A DNA stretch of 64,000 bases, taken from Mariniflexile maritimum. Its GTDB lineage: Bacteria; Bacteroidota; Bacteroidia; Flavobacteriales; Flavobacteriaceae. A program made the translations under genes and the position numbers. How positions within the stretch are numbered: the first letter of the stretch is position 1; every line of letters starts with the position of its first letter. A model generated the notes under the pieces. The model ran no database searches. It was not told the DNA's origin and saw only the letters and a list, made by a program, of their open reading frames with translations. Shown one piece after another: positions 34,328 through 44,226 of this stretch. The stretch is from the NCBI RefSeq assembly GCF_009746565.1, contig NZ_WRPN01000002.1, forward strand, positions 516,697 through 580,696, written 5' to 3'.

Positions 34328-35377
34328 ATGATTAAAACAGATATACTAATAATAGGTGCGGGCCCCACAGGATTGTTTACCGTTTTTGAAGCAGGATTGT
34401 TAAAATTAAAATGCCATTTAATTGATGCCTTGCCACAACCGGGGGGACAATGCTCTGAAATATATCCAAAAAAACCCATTTACGATATTCCTGGATTTCC
34501 CGAAATATTAGCAGGCGATCTAACCAAAAATCTTTTAGAGCAAGGACGCCAATTTGAACCCGGTTTTACCTTGGGCGAACGTGCCGAAACCATTGAAAAA
34601 TTAGAGGATGGCACTTTTATTGTAACAACCAACAAAGGCACCAAACACCATGCGCCCGTTGTGGCCATTGCTGGAGGTTTAGGGTCTTTTGAACCCCGCA
34701 AACCAGCCATGGACAATCTTGAAGTTTATGAAGATAACGGACTGGAATATTTCATTAAAGACCCAGAAATGTACAGAAATAAGCGCGTCGTAATTTCTGG
34801 TGGCGGCGATTCTGCACTAGATTGGAGCATCTTTTTAAGCGATGTAGCTTCTGAAGTTACACTCATCCACAGAAGAAACGAATTTAGGGGCGCATTAGAT
34901 TCTGTTGAAAAAGTGAGCGAACTAAAGGATGCCGGAAAAATAAACCTGATAACACCGGCTGAAGTAACGGCGTTGCATGGCGATGGAAAAATTGAAGCGC
35001 TAACGGTAAATGTTGACGGAAAGGATATTCGTTTGGAAACCGACCATTTCATTCCTTTATTTGGTTTGTCGCCAAAGTTGGGCCCCATTGCCGATTGGGG
35101 GCTGGAAATTGAAAAAAATGCCATAAAGGTTGATAACTCATTAAATTACCAAACAAATATCCCCGGCATATTTGCCATTGGCGATGTAAATACCTATCCT
35201 GAAAAATTAAAGCTCATTCTGTGCGGTTTTCACGAGGCAACCCTTATGTGTCAGGCAGCTTACAGAATTATCAATCCAGGCAAAAGGTATGTGTTAAAAT
35301 ATACCACCGTAAGCGGTATCGATGGGTTCGATGGTTCACGTAAGGAAGCACCAAAAGCAGTTGTGCAGTCCATTTAA
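34328..35377 (+). CDS. Ferredoxin/flavodoxin-NADP reductase, thioredoxin-reductase-like
   Basis: FAD- and NADP-dependent reductase of 349 residues, likely the electron source for the sulfite reductase through ferredoxin. The FAD site is ILIIGAGPTGLFTVFEAGLL, the NADP site VVISGGGDSALDWSIFL, and FAIGDVNTYPEKLKLILCGFHEA is the second FAD signature. There is no CxxC redox pair of thioredoxin reductase between the domains. The C-terminal YTTVSGIDGFDG is typical of the TrxR-like FNR group. Position inside the sulfur operon supports the role; the exact acceptor is inferred. Confidence 0.85.
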   Translation: MIKTDILIIGAGPTGLFTVFEAGLLKLKCHLIDALPQPGGQCSEIYPKKPIYDIPGFPEILAGDLTKNLLEQGRQFEPGFTLGERAETIEKLEDGTFIVTTNKGTKHHAPVVAIAGGLGSFEPRKPAMDNLEVYEDNGLEYFIKDPEMYRNKRVVISGGGDSALDWSIFLSDVASEVTLIHRRNEFRGALDSVEKVSELKDAGKINLITPAEVTALHGDGKIEALTVNVDGKDIRLETDHFIPLFGLSPKLGPIADWGLEIEKNAIKVDNSLNYQTNIPGIFAIGDVNTYPEKLKLILCGFHEATLMCQAAYRIINPGKRYVLKYTTVSGIDGFDGSRKEAPKAVVQSI

Positions 35378-35463
35378 TTGAAAAGATTTTTTATAAATCC
35401 TTAATTGTCGTAAATTTCAAGATTGAATAACGACATTCATTATGACTATTAAACGTATTTAAT

Positions 35464-36234
35464 ATGGATCCTTGCCAAGAGTTCAATGATAAATTAATTC
35501 AGAAAAAATACAATGTGCGCTTAAAAGATGTGGTAAAAACATTTACAAAACGATTGTTTTACTATGTTTTTGATGCGCATGAAAACGAGCTTCAATCTTT
35601 AAGGAAAACTTTTTTAGAGATAGCTGATAACTTAAATATCAACCACGGTGAAGCCATTTGGAATCAATTTCAGTCTAAGTTTCAATCCATCAGAGAGCAA
35701 CTGGATTTGGATGCGCAGGCGGTTGTTAATTTTGATCCGGCAACCAAAAGTTTAGAGGAAGTTTATTTGGCATGCCCCGGTTTTTATGCCATTTCAATTT
35801 ATCGCTTAAGCCACGAACTGTACGTGCAAAACGTGCCTATTATTCCTAGGATGATGAGCGAGTACGTGCACGGTATTACGGGTATTGATATTCATCCGGG
35901 AGCCACTATTGGCAATTCGTTTTTTGTCGATCACGGTACGGGAATTGTTATAGGCGAAACATCCATCATAAAAAATAACGTTAAAATTTTCCAAGGGGTT
36001 ACTTTGGGTGGTATCCAGGTGAAAAAGGACATGGAATCTACTAAGCGCCACCCAACTATTGAAGATAACGTAACTATTTATGCCAATGCTACCATTTTAG
36101 GGGGCAATATTGTAATAGGAGCCAACAGCACTATTGGCGCAAACGTGTGGATTACCCAATCGGTTCCCGAAAATTCATTGGTAACCTATCAAACCGAAAT
36201 TAAAATAAGACCCAAAAAGAATGGCATCCATTAA
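35464..36234 (+). CDS. cysE: Serine O-acetyltransferase
   Basis: Makes O-acetylserine from serine and acetyl-CoA, the carbon acceptor for sulfide. It has 256 residues: an N-terminal helical domain (1-120) with YRLSHELY, then a left-handed beta-helix of hexapeptide repeats (GIDIHPGATIGNSFFVDHGT, TLGG and similar). Catalytic His lies in DIHPG and the second His in VDHGTG. The end overlaps the cysM start by 14 bases, so translation is coupled. A GTCGT/ACGAC inverted pair in the gap before it (35407-35434) could be a weak regulatory site. Confidence 0.93.
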   Translation: MDPCQEFNDKLIQKKYNVRLKDVVKTFTKRLFYYVFDAHENELQSLRKTFLEIADNLNINHGEAIWNQFQSKFQSIREQLDLDAQAVVNFDPATKSLEEVYLACPGFYAISIYRLSHELYVQNVPIIPRMMSEYVHGITGIDIHPGATIGNSFFVDHGTGIVIGETSIIKNNVKIFQGVTLGGIQVKKDMESTKRHPTIEDNVTIYANATILGGNIVIGANSTIGANVWITQSVPENSLVTYQTEIKIRPKKNGIH

Positions 36235-37111
36235 AGGAATATTAAACCAAATAGGCAACACGCCACTGGTTGAGGCCAGTCATCTCATTTCCAAAAAAGG
36301 TGTAAAATTATATTTGAAACTAGAGGGCGATAACCCCGGTGGAAGCGTAAAAGACCGCGCCGCTTTTAATATGATAAGTGAAGCCTTAAAACGGGGCGAT
36401 ATTAAAAAAGGCGGTTATTTGGTAGAAGCTACCAGTGGCAATACAGGTATCGCTTTGGCTTTTATAGCCAACTTATTCGGATTGAATATGGTTTTGATCA
36501 TGCCCGAAAACTCAACCGAAGAGCGCGTAAAAACCATGCGAGCTTATGGTGCCGAGGTTATCTTAACCCCTGCGGAAGTAGGCATAGAAGGGTCTAGGGA
36601 TTTAGCTTTCAAACTGCGTGATGAGAAAGGCTATGTGTTATTAAACCAGTTTGAAAACGATGATAACTGGAAAGCCCATTACAAAACCACAGGCCCCGAA
36701 ATTTGGAACGATACCAATGGTGAAATCACCCATTTCGTGTCGGCCATGGGTACCACCGGAACCATCATGGGCGTTTCAACCTATTTAAAAGAGAAAAATA
36801 AAAACATCACCATTGTAGGTGCACAGCCCGAAGATGGTGCCAAAATACCAGGTATTAGAAAATGGTCACCCGATTATGTGCCTAAGTTTTTCAACCGTTC
36901 TAAAGTAGATGTTGTTGTAGATGTTAGCGAACAAGATGCAAAAATAACAACGCAACGTTTAGCTAAAGAAGAAGGGGTATTTGCAGGCATGAGCAGCGGC
37001 GGTTCGGTGTTTTGTGCTTTAAAAATAGCCGAATCTATTGATGAAGGCGTTATCGTTGCCATCATTTGCGATAGGGGCGATAGGTATCTATCTTCCACAT
37101 TATTTGAATAG
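36221..37111 (+). CDS. cysM: O-acetylserine sulfhydrylase B, cysteine synthase
   Basis: PLP enzyme joining O-acetylserine and sulfide into cysteine. It has 296 residues; the fold-type II features are the PLP lysine in PGGSVKDRAAFNM, EATSGNTGIALAF, the MGTTGTIMGVS phosphate loop and SSGGSVFCALKIA. The length and the GARIPGIRKW-like AKIPGIRKWSPDY region fit CysM more than CysK; CysM may also use thiosulfate. It ends the cysteine cluster, followed by two palindromes. Confidence 0.92.
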   Translation: MASIKGILNQIGNTPLVEASHLISKKGVKLYLKLEGDNPGGSVKDRAAFNMISEALKRGDIKKGGYLVEATSGNTGIALAFIANLFGLNMVLIMPENSTEERVKTMRAYGAEVILTPAEVGIEGSRDLAFKLRDEKGYVLLNQFENDDNWKAHYKTTGPEIWNDTNGEITHFVSAMGTTGTIMGVSTYLKEKNKNITIVGAQPEDGAKIPGIRKWSPDYVPKFFNRSKVDVVVDVSEQDAKITTQRLAKEEGVFAGMSSGGSVFCALKIAESIDEGVIVAIICDRGDRYLSSTLFE

Positions 37112-37122
37112 TTAAATAAATC

Positions 37123-37149
37123 CCTGCAAGGTTTTGAAAACCTTGTAGG
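37123..37149. repeat. Dispersed palindrome, CTGCAAGG family
   Basis: CCTGCAAGGTTTT faces AAAACCTTGTAGG. It follows cysM and precedes a second copy in opposite orientation, together bracketing 26 bases. Probable transcription end for the cysteine cluster. Confidence 0.7.
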
Positions 37150-37175
37150 TATTTATTTTTAAAGGAGAAACAACA

Positions 37176-37204
37176 CCTACAAGGTCAAAAAAAGACCTTG
37201 CAGG
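37176..37204. repeat. Dispersed palindrome, reverse-orientation copy
   Basis: CCTACAAGGTC and GACCTTGCAGG are separated by seven A. On the minus strand the odd pair becomes G-T, showing that this copy is inverted relative to the others. It lies between cysM and the second SAM riboswitch. Confidence 0.7.
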
Positions 37205-37229
37205 ATAGGGAAAACAAAAATATAGTTAG

Positions 37230-37237
37230 TATTTTTG
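37230..37237 (+). promoter_or_regulatory. -7 element of the metH-metF transcript
   Basis: TATTTTTG matches TAnnTTTG and lies about 30 bases before the riboswitch. The -33 region is poor, so support is moderate. Confidence 0.4.
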
Positions 37238-37263
37238 CTCACAAGTTCATAACCTTATTTACA

Positions 37264-37378
37264 GTGTTATCAAGAAAGGCAGAGGGAATAGACCCGTTGA
37301 AACCTTGGCAACCTCCCGTTTTTTAGGGAAAGGTGCTACGTTCTACTAATATTTTACAGAATATTGGAAAGATAACGA
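37264..37378 (+). ncRNA. SAM-I (S-box) riboswitch upstream of metH
   Basis: Closing stem GTTATC (37266-37271) and GATAAC (37371-37376). The core ATCAAGAAAGGCAGAGGGA, then GAAACC, TTGGCAACCTCCC, a TTTTTT-containing P3 loop and AGGTGCTACGTTC is nearly the same as the switch at 20460. A P4 arm is AATATT / AATATT. It begins 54 bases before the metH start and probably controls both metH parts and metF. Confidence 0.93.
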
Positions 37379-37430
37379 AAAGTGTTTCTTTTACTTTTCT
37401 TAATGACATAACAGCTATAAAAAACATCAA

Positions 37431-38450
37431 ATGTCAAATATACATCAAGCTTTACAAGAGCGTATTTTAGTGCTCGATGGCGCCATGGGAACGATGCTGC
37501 AACGCTATAAATTTACCGAGGCCGATTTTAGGGGCGAACGTTTTAAGGACTACCCAACGCCCTTGCAAGGAAATAACGATTTGCTTTCCCTTACACAGCC
37601 CGAAGCCATTAAAACCATTCACGCTAAATATTTTGAAGCGGGTGCCGATATTGTTGAAACCAACACATTCTCGGGTACAACCATTGCAATGGCCGATTAC
37701 CAAATGGAAGATTTGGTGTATGAACTTAATTTTCAATCGGCAAAATTAGCGAGGGAAGTAGCCGATGCATTCACAAAGCGCGAACCCAACAAGCCCCGTT
37801 TTGTGGCTGGTTCCATTGGGCCAACAAACCGTACCGCAAGCATGTCGCCCGATGTAAACGACCCCGGTTATAGAGCGGTAACCTTTGATGAATTGCACCT
37901 AGCCTATAAGCAACAGGTGGAAGCCTTATTGGATGGTGGTGTCGATTTACTGTTGGTTGAAACCGTTTTCGATACCCTGAACGCCAAAGCAGCCTTGTTT
38001 GCCATTGAAGAAGTAAAAGAAGAACGAAACATCGATATTCCCATCATGTTAAGTGGCACAATTACCGATGCTTCCGGACGCACATTGTCAGGGCAAACCG
38101 CCGAAGCTTTTTTAATTTCAGTATCACATATTCCGTTATTGTCTATTGGTTTTAACTGTGCTTTGGGAGCTAATTTATTGCAGCCCCATTTAGAGGCCAT
38201 CGCCAATAAAACCGATTTTGCTATTTCAGCGCACCCCAATGCGGGCTTGCCAAATGCGTTTGGCGAATACGATGAATCGCCCGAAGATATGGGCGAACAA
38301 ATTGAAGCCTATTTCAAAAAAAACTTAATAAATATTATTGGCGGTTGTTGTGGCACCACGCCAGAGCATATTAAAGTGATTGCAAACATAGCGGCCAAAT
38401 ATAAACCGCGTCGAGCGGTCACCCTGAGCGCAGTCGAAGGGTCTCATTAA
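37431..38450 (+). CDS. metH: Methionine synthase, homocysteine-binding part
   Basis: First of two proteins that together equal cobalamin-dependent methionine synthase. It has 339 residues and is the zinc/homocysteine S-methyltransferase barrel. It starts [18 protein letters not shown]. Zinc ligands are Cys243 (GFNC) and Cys306-Cys307 ([10 protein letters not shown]). After KYKPR the reading frame runs into a dispersed repeat, giving a C-terminal [12 protein letters not shown] that is not part of the family. The next gene follows after 10 bases in another frame. Both parts sit under a SAM-I riboswitch. Confidence 0.93.
   Translation: MSNIHQALQERILVLDGAMGTMLQRYKFTEADFRGERFKDYPTPLQGNNDLLSLTQPEAIKTIHAKYFEAGADIVETNTFSGTTIAMADYQMEDLVYELNFQSAKLAREVADAFTKREPNKPRFVAGSIGPTNRTASMSPDVNDPGYRAVTFDELHLAYKQQVEALLDGGVDLLLVETVFDTLNAKAALFAIEEVKEERNIDIPIMLSGTITDASGRTLSGQTAEAFLISVSHIPLLSIGFNCALGANLLQPHLEAIANKTDFAISAHPNAGLPNAFGEYDESPEDMGEQIEAYFKKNLINIIGGCCGTTPEHIKVIANIAAKYKPRRAVTLSAVEGSH
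38419..38443. repeat. Dispersed GAGCGCAGTCGAAGG repeat inside metH part 1 end
   Basis: TCACCCTGAGCGCAGTC continues into GAAGGGTC, a repeat well known from many Bacteroidota genomes. It supplies the last dozen codons and probably the stop of the homocysteine-binding protein. A related copy is inside the element before cysD (28229-28244). Confidence 0.65.
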
Positions 38451-38460
38451 AAAACTGAAA

Positions 38461-41139
38461 ATGAAAGAGAAGGTTGAACGAAAATATATGAGACTATCGG
38501 GACTTGAACCGTTAGTATTGAACGAAAGCAGCAATTTTATAAATGTAGGAGAACGTACAAACGTAGCGGGTTCAAAAAAATTCCTTCGGTTAATTAAGGA
38601 AGAGAAGTTTGATGAAGCCCTCGATATTGCACGGCATCAAGTTGATGGAGGCGCCCAAATTATTGATATAAATATGGACGACGGCCTGATTGATGGCAAA
38701 GAAGCGATGGTGCGTTTTCTTAATCTAATTACTGCCGAACCCGATATAGCCAGAGTACCCATCATGATCGATAGCTCGAAATGGGAAATAATCGAAGCGG
38801 GATTGAAGGTTGTGCAAGGAAAATGTGTGGTAAACTCCATTTCTTTAAAAGAAGGCGAAGAAAAATTTATTTGGGAAGCAAAACAGATAAAGCGCTATGG
38901 AGCAGCGGTTGTTATCATGGCGTTTGATGAAGTAGGGCAAGCCGATAATTACGAGCGGCGCATCGAGATTTGCAAACGTTCCTACGATATCTTAGTCAAC
39001 AAAGTAGGCTTTCCTTCCGAAGATATTATTTTCGATTTAAACATATTTCCGGTGGCAACAGGTATGGATGAACACCGTCGAAACGCCATCGATTTTATTG
39101 AAGCGACCCGTTGGGTACGTCAAAATTTACCAAACGTGAGTGTAAGTGGCGGGGTAAGTAACGTATCGTTTTCTTTCAGAGGGAACGATGGCGTGCGCGA
39201 AGCGATGCACTCGGTGTTTTTGTACCATGCCATACAAGCGGGCATGAATATGGGTATTGTAAATCCGGCACTTTTAGAGATTTATGACAATATTCCAAAA
39301 GATTTATTAGAACACGTAGAAGATGTGATGTTCGATAGGCGCGACGATGCCACCGAACGGTTATTGGATTTTGCCGAAACCGTAAAAGGCTCGAAAGAAG
39401 AAAAAACAGTCGATTTATCATGGCGAAAAGCCCCGGTTCAAGACAGAATAACGCACGCCTTGGTAAAAGGTATCGATGCTTTTATTATTGAAGATGTTGA
39501 AGAAGCCAGACAGCAAGCCGAAAAACCAATTGATGTTATTGAGGGGCATTTAATGATTGGCATGAACGTGGTAGGCGATTTATTTGGCTCCGGAAAAATG
39601 TTTTTGCCGCAGGTAGTAAAATCGGCACGCGTTATGAAAAAGGCCGTTGGATACTTAAATCCGTTTATTGAAGCTGAAAAAGGCGATGCGCAAGAGCCTG
39701 TAGGCAAAATATTAATGGCTACTGTAAAAGGCGATGTGCACGATATTGGTAAAAACATTGTAAGCGTGGTTTTGGCATGTAACAATTATGAAATAGTCGA
39801 TTTAGGGGTTATGGTTCCGCCAGAAAAAATAATTGAAATGGCCATCAAGGAAAACGTTGATGCTATTGGTTTGTCTGGATTAATAACACCTTCGCTTGAT
39901 GAAATGGTGTATTTAGCAAAAGAATTGCAACGTCAAAATTTTACAATTCCGTTGCTTATTGGCGGTGCAACAACTTCAAAAGCACATACCGCCGTAAAAA
40001 TTGATACGCAATACAAAAATGCGGTGGTGCATGTTAACGATGCTTCTCGGGCCGTAACCGTTGTGGGCGATCTGTTGAACAAGAAAACCGCTAACGACTA
40101 TGTTGCGAACCTAAAAAAAGATTACGATGACTTCCGAACCAAGTTCTTAAAACGCGGCAAGGAAAAATCATATATTTCGCTTGTACAGGCACGACAACGT
40201 AAATATAAAATTGATTGGGAAGCTTGTGAAATTGTGAAGCCCAATGAATTAGGTGTTCAAATGTTGAAGCAGTTAAGCTTGAAAGAGCTTCTGCCTTTTG
40301 TAGATTGGAGCCCATTCTTCAGAAGTTGGGAATTGCATGGTAAGTTCCCCGATATTTTAACCGACGAACTTGTAGGTGAACAGGCCACAATTATCTATAA
40401 TGAAGCTCAAAAAATGATTGAAGAAATCATTGCAAAACAATTACTAAAACCTAGGGCTGTTTTTGGCCTGTTTGAAGCAAATACCATACATGATGATGAT
40501 ATTTCTGTTCAGAAAAAAGGAAAGGAAATCGCTGTTTTTAGAACCTTGCGCCAGCAATTAAGCAAACGCGACGGTATTCCAAACATCGCTTTGGCCGATT
40601 TTATAGCGCCTGCAGATTCAGGTAAAACCGATTATATAGGCGCATTCTGTGTCGCCATTTTTGGTGCACAAGAGTTGGCCGACAGCTATAAGGCCAAAGA
40701 AGATGATTACAACGCCATCATGTCGCAAGCTATTGCCGACCGATTTGCGGAAGCATTAGCCGAATATTTACACAAAAAAATACGAACCAAACATTGGGGT
40801 TACGATGCTGCTGAAACACTTTCAAATGAAGATTTGATTAAAGAAAGCTATAAAGGCATTCGTCCGGCACCGGGCTATCCAGCATGCCCAGACCATTTGG
40901 AAAAAGAAACCATTTGGCAATTGCTAGATGTAGAGAAAATTATTGGTGTAAAATTAACCGAAAGTATGGCCATGTGGCCAGCCTCGGCCGTTTCGGGCTA
41001 TTACTTTGCAAATCCGGAAGCAAAATATTTTGGATTGGGAAAAATTACCGACGACCAAGTTACCGACTATGCAGTTAGAAAAGGCATTACCAAAGAAAAA
41101 GCAGGAAAGTGGCTGCACCCAGCCATTGCAGATGAGTAG
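38461..41139 (+). CDS. metH: Methionine synthase, folate-, B12- and activation-domain part
   Basis: Second methionine synthase protein, 892 residues. The pterin-binding domain (about 20-290) has [14 protein letters not shown] and [10 protein letters not shown]. The cobalamin cap and binding domains (about 310-560) carry [12 protein letters not shown] with the axial ligand His427, then [13 protein letters not shown] and [14 protein letters not shown]. The SAM-dependent reactivation domain (about 590-892) shows [12 protein letters not shown] and [15 protein letters not shown]. It lacks only the homocysteine domain, encoded just upstream. Needs cobalamin; no B12 synthesis genes are in the window beyond the shared siroheme step. 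Confidence 0.95.
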   Translation: MKEKVERKYMRLSGLEPLVLNESSNFINVGERTNVAGSKKFLRLIKEEKFDEALDIARHQVDGGAQIIDINMDDGLIDGKEAMVRFLNLITAEPDIARVPIMIDSSKWEIIEAGLKVVQGKCVVNSISLKEGEEKFIWEAKQIKRYGAAVVIMAFDEVGQADNYERRIEICKRSYDILVNKVGFPSEDIIFDLNIFPVATGMDEHRRNAIDFIEATRWVRQNLPNVSVSGGVSNVSFSFRGNDGVREAMHSVFLYHAIQAGMNMGIVNPALLEIYDNIPKDLLEHVEDVMFDRRDDATERLLDFAETVKGSKEEKTVDLSWRKAPVQDRITHALVKGIDAFIIEDVEEARQQAEKPIDVIEGHLMIGMNVVGDLFGSGKMFLPQVVKSARVMKKAVGYLNPFIEAEKGDAQEPVGKILMATVKGDVHDIGKNIVSVVLACNNYEIVDLGVMVPPEKIIEMAIKENVDAIGLSGLITPSLDEMVYLAKELQRQNFTIPLLIGGATTSKAHTAVKIDTQYKNAVVHVNDASRAVTVVGDLLNKKTANDYVANLKKDYDDFRTKFLKRGKEKSYISLVQARQRKYKIDWEACEIVKPNELGVQMLKQLSLKELLPFVDWSPFFRSWELHGKFPDILTDELVGEQATIIYNEAQKMIEEIIAKQLLKPRAVFGLFEANTIHDDDISVQKKGKEIAVFRTLRQQLSKRDGIPNIALADFIAPADSGKTDYIGAFCVAIFGAQELADSYKAKEDDYNAIMSQAIADRFAEALAEYLHKKIRTKHWGYDAAETLSNEDLIKESYKGIRPAPGYPACPDHLEKETIWQLLDVEKIIGVKLTESMAMWPASAVSGYYFANPEAKYFGLGKITDDQVTDYAVRKGITKEKAGKWLHPAIADE

Positions 41140-41258
41140 ATTTAGCCCTGACAAGGTTGAAAATAGAATTGATAAAAGGAAATTAAAAACGATTATTTAA
41201 AGTCCCTCCTTGCGAGAGACAAGGAAATAAAAATAATAATTAAAACAAAACACTTACA

Positions 41259-41303
41259 CGCCCGAGTAGGAGTTTCTCCTCTGGGGTTTATGGGGCTTAA
41301 ATC
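41259..41303 (+). promoter_or_regulatory. Hairpin plus G-rich element directly before metF start
   Basis: CGCCCGAGT, then hairpin AGGAG-TTT-CTCCT (41268-41280), then CTGGGGTTTATGGGGCTTA and ATG. The same CCCGAGTA ... GGGGCT layout occurs before tyrA (50996) and, in part, before cysD (28197). Confidence 0.55.
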
Positions 41304-42260
41304 ATGAAAGTAACAGAACATATAAAAAAAGCAAACGGGAAAACATTGTTTTCTTTTGAAGTGATTCCACCTCAAAAAGGAAAAAACATTCAGGATTTAT
41401 ATAATAATATCGACCCGTTAATGGAATTCAATCCACCATTTATCGATGTAACAACCTCGCGCGAAGAGTATGTGTATATCAATAAAGGCAATGGGCTACT
41501 GGACAAGCGTATTACCCGGATGCGTCCAGGAACCGTAGGTATCTGTGCGTCAATCATGCATAAATATGGTGTTGATGCCATTCCGCATTTATTGTGTGGT
41601 GGCTTTACAAAAGAAGAAACCGAGTATGTTTTGGTTGATTGCCATTATTTAGGTTTGGATAACGTCATGGCTTTACGCGGTGATGCCATGAAGGACGAGC
41701 CTTATTTTAAGCCCGTTGCAGGAGGTAACTGTTTCGCAAGTGAATTGGTAGCACAAATAGCCAACTTAAACAGGGGCAAATATTTGCACGACGATGTTGA
41801 GGTTGAGCATAATTCCGATTTTTGTATCGGGGTAGCAGGTTATCCTGAAAAGCACATGGAAGCACCATCGTTGGTATCCGATTTAAAACGCTTAAAGGAA
41901 AAAGTGGATGCAGGTGCCGATTATGTGGTAACCCAAATGTTTTTTGATAATACCAAATTTTTCGATTTTGTTGAAAAAGCGAGGGCCGCAGGCATTCATG
42001 TACCTATTATTCCGGGCATTAAACCCATTGCCGTAAAGCGCCATTTGCAAATTTTGCCACAGGTTTTCAAAATAGATTTGCCCCAAGATTTAATTGATGC
42101 TGTTGAAGCGTGCAAAGACAATAATGCCGTTAGGCAAGTTGGCATCGAGTTTGCCATTCAACAATCAAAAGAATTGAAAGCGGCAGGCGTTCCCGTGCTG
42201 CATTACTATTCTATGGGCAAAAGCGACAATATTAAGGCCATTGCATCGGCGTTGTTTTAA
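41304..42260 (+). CDS. metF: 5,10-methylenetetrahydrofolate reductase
   Basis: FAD enzyme reducing methylene-THF to methyl-THF, the methyl donor for MetH. It has 318 residues, the normal bacterial size. Features are the start FSFEVIPPQKGKN, DVTTSREE, the FAD/folate region NVMALRGDAMKD, and GADYVVTQMFFDNTKFFDFV near residue 200, then PGIKPI. It lies after the split metH in the riboswitch-controlled operon. A TACTTTTG element just after its stop belongs to the next gene. Confidence 0.95.
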   Translation: MKVTEHIKKANGKTLFSFEVIPPQKGKNIQDLYNNIDPLMEFNPPFIDVTTSREEYVYINKGNGLLDKRITRMRPGTVGICASIMHKYGVDAIPHLLCGGFTKEETEYVLVDCHYLGLDNVMALRGDAMKDEPYFKPVAGGNCFASELVAQIANLNRGKYLHDDVEVEHNSDFCIGVAGYPEKHMEAPSLVSDLKRLKEKVDAGADYVVTQMFFDNTKFFDFVEKARAAGIHVPIIPGIKPIAVKRHLQILPQVFKIDLPQDLIDAVEACKDNNAVRQVGIEFAIQQSKELKAAGVPVLHYYSMGKSDNIKAIASALF

Positions 42261-42296
42261 ATATTCTATTACTTTTGCTTATCTGCAAATTTGTTA

Positions 42297-43400
42297 ATGA
42301 AATTATACGTTTTAACCTGTACGTTTTTAATGGTACAACTGTGTGTGTTTTCACAGGAAAAAGAGCATACTTACTATTTTGATGTCAATAATTTCAAAGG
42401 AAATATTGCCTTGCACAACAATGATATTCTCCATTTAATTCAAGGGCATCCCCAAGGCGTCATATTAAGTTGGAACAAAAAAACCTACGGATTTAACGCA
42501 TGGGAACAACGCTACAACTATCCCGATTATGGAGCAACCTTGATCTACCAAGACCTTCAAAACGATGTTTTAGGAAGCAACACGTCACTTTACGCCCATT
42601 ATAATTTTTATTTTTTGAACCGAAATTTAATGTTCCGCATTGGCCAAGGCATTGCCTACACTCCCAAGCCTTATGATAAAGTAACCAATTATAGAAACAT
42701 TGCTTTTGGCACCCATTTGTTAAGCAGTACGTTTATGATGCTCAATTATAAAAAGGAACGGCTTATCGACAATCTTGGGCTTCAAGCGGGACTGTCTTTA
42801 ATTCATTACTCAAATGCCAATGTAAAAGCGCCCAATGCAAGCATCAATACCATTGCTTTAAATTTGGGAATAACTTATAATTTGGATGCTGAAGCACCTA
42901 AATTTATAACCACAATTTCAGAAAGTGAAAAAGAAAAATTCAGCCAACCCATCAAATACAATGTGGTTTTTAGGGGCGGCGTAAATGAAAGCGATGTGGT
43001 AGGCAGTGGCCAGTTTCCGTTTTACATTGTTTCAGCGTATGCCGATAAACGCATCAACGTAAAGAGCGCCCTTCAGTTGGGGGCCGATGTGTTTTTTTCA
43101 AATTTCCTGAAAGAACTTATATATTACCAAAGTGTGGCGTTTCCTGAAGAAAATGTGTCTGGAGATGAAGATTATAAACGGGTTGGTGTTTTTGTGGGAC
43201 ACGAGTTGTTTATAAATAGAACTTCCTTAGAAACGCAATTGGGCTATTATGTGTATTATCCATTTGATTTTGAAGGGCGTACCTATTTAAGAATTGGTTT
43301 AAAACGCTATATAAATGAAAAATGGTTTGGCGCCTTAACCTTAAAATCGCACGGTGCTAAGGCCGAAGCGGTAGAATTAGGAATTGGTGTTCGCTTATAA
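42297..43400 (+). CDS. PagL-like outer-membrane acyloxyacyl hydrolase
   Basis: An exported beta-barrel protein of 367 residues. The ATG at 42297 is preferred over the TTG at 42291 because the signal peptide KLYVLTCTFLMVQLCVFSQ follows it. The segment LIHYSNANVKAPNASIN carries the PagL/lipid A deacylase-like motif with His170 and Ser172 and a following PN. Family members remove or trim acyl chains of lipid A, but flavobacterial members are long and untested. The barrel ends in GVRL. It is expressed from its own TACTTTTG element (42270-42277) after metF. Confidence 0.7.
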   Translation: MKLYVLTCTFLMVQLCVFSQEKEHTYYFDVNNFKGNIALHNNDILHLIQGHPQGVILSWNKKTYGFNAWEQRYNYPDYGATLIYQDLQNDVLGSNTSLYAHYNFYFLNRNLMFRIGQGIAYTPKPYDKVTNYRNIAFGTHLLSSTFMMLNYKKERLIDNLGLQAGLSLIHYSNANVKAPNASINTIALNLGITYNLDAEAPKFITTISESEKEKFSQPIKYNVVFRGGVNESDVVGSGQFPFYIVSAYADKRINVKSALQLGADVFFSNFLKELIYYQSVAFPEENVSGDEDYKRVGVFVGHELFINRTSLETQLGYYVYYPFDFEGRTYLRIGLKRYINEKWFGALTLKSHGAKAEAVELGIGVRL

Positions 43401-43479
43401 ATTACTGCGGAAGCTGGAATTCCATAAATGGAAACTAAAATATTAAAATAGATTTTTGCTTTCGCAGGAATTAAAAAAA

Positions 43480-44226
43480 ATGAAGAAACTAGCATACATA
43501 TATCTTATAATTTTATTGTTTTCCTGCAACAGCGAAAATGCAAACGATTGTTTCCAAGCCACAGGAGCAATTGTTCAGCAAGAAGTTACAGTGCCTAGTT
43601 TCGATAAAATTTTGGTCAATCGGGATATTGAACTTATCATTAAGGACGGTTTGGAACAAGAAGTAACCATTGAAACCGGAAAGAATTTATTGAACGATGT
43701 GCAAGCCCTAGTTTTAGATGGAAAATTGATTCTTACGGATAATAATACCTGTAATTATGTGCGCAAGTATGGAATTACAAAAGTGTATGTAACCGCGCCC
43801 AATATTACCGAAATACGCAGTTCTACACAATATGATGTGCGTTCGGATGGTGTTTTAACCTACCCTAGTTTAACAGTGTTGTCAGATGATTATGATGATG
43901 CGAACGCATTTACAAGTGGCGATTTTAGATTGCAAATTGACAATAAGGTTTTTACTTTAGCTTTCAATAATTTGTCCAACTGCTATATTTCAGGAAAAAC
44001 AATAAACTTAAATGTAACATTGGCTGCTGGTACTTCACGCTTTGAGGGTGCAAACCTAATTGCACAAGACATATCGTTTTGGAACCGAAGCTCAAACGAT
44101 ATGATTGTTAATCCGCAAAATTATATATATGGGCAAATTTACGGCACTGGCAACGTTATTGCCGTAACACGCCCGCCCACCGTAGTTGTACAAACGTTTT
44201 ATAAAGGACGTTTAATTTTTAATTAA
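43480..44226 (+). CDS. DUF2807 (head GIN domain) lipoprotein
   Basis: A lipoprotein of 248 residues. The ATG at 43480 gives a clean signal, KKLAYIYLIILLFSC, with Cys at position 16; the upstream ATG at 43456 only adds a charged stretch. The mature part is a right-handed beta-helix-like DUF2807 domain: VPSFDKILVNRDIELII at the start, EVTIETGKNLL, and repeated short strands with SSTQYDVRS. It probably faces the periplasm or the cell surface. Its 3' end overlaps the convergent ackA gene by 15 bases. No function is established. Confidence 0.82.
   Translation: MKKLAYIYLIILLFSCNSENANDCFQATGAIVQQEVTVPSFDKILVNRDIELIIKDGLEQEVTIETGKNLLNDVQALVLDGKLILTDNNTCNYVRKYGITKVYVTAPNITEIRSSTQYDVRSDGVLTYPSLTVLSDDYDDANAFTSGDFRLQIDNKVFTLAFNNLSNCYISGKTINLNVTLAAGTSRFEGANLIAQDISFWNRSSNDMIVNPQNYIYGQIYGTGNVIAVTRPPTVVVQTFYKGRLIFN

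Noticed and set aside
37431..41139. Split metH as a sequencing frameshift
   Set aside because: Both ORFs are complete at domain level, the first has a clear end in a repeat and the second its own N-terminus.
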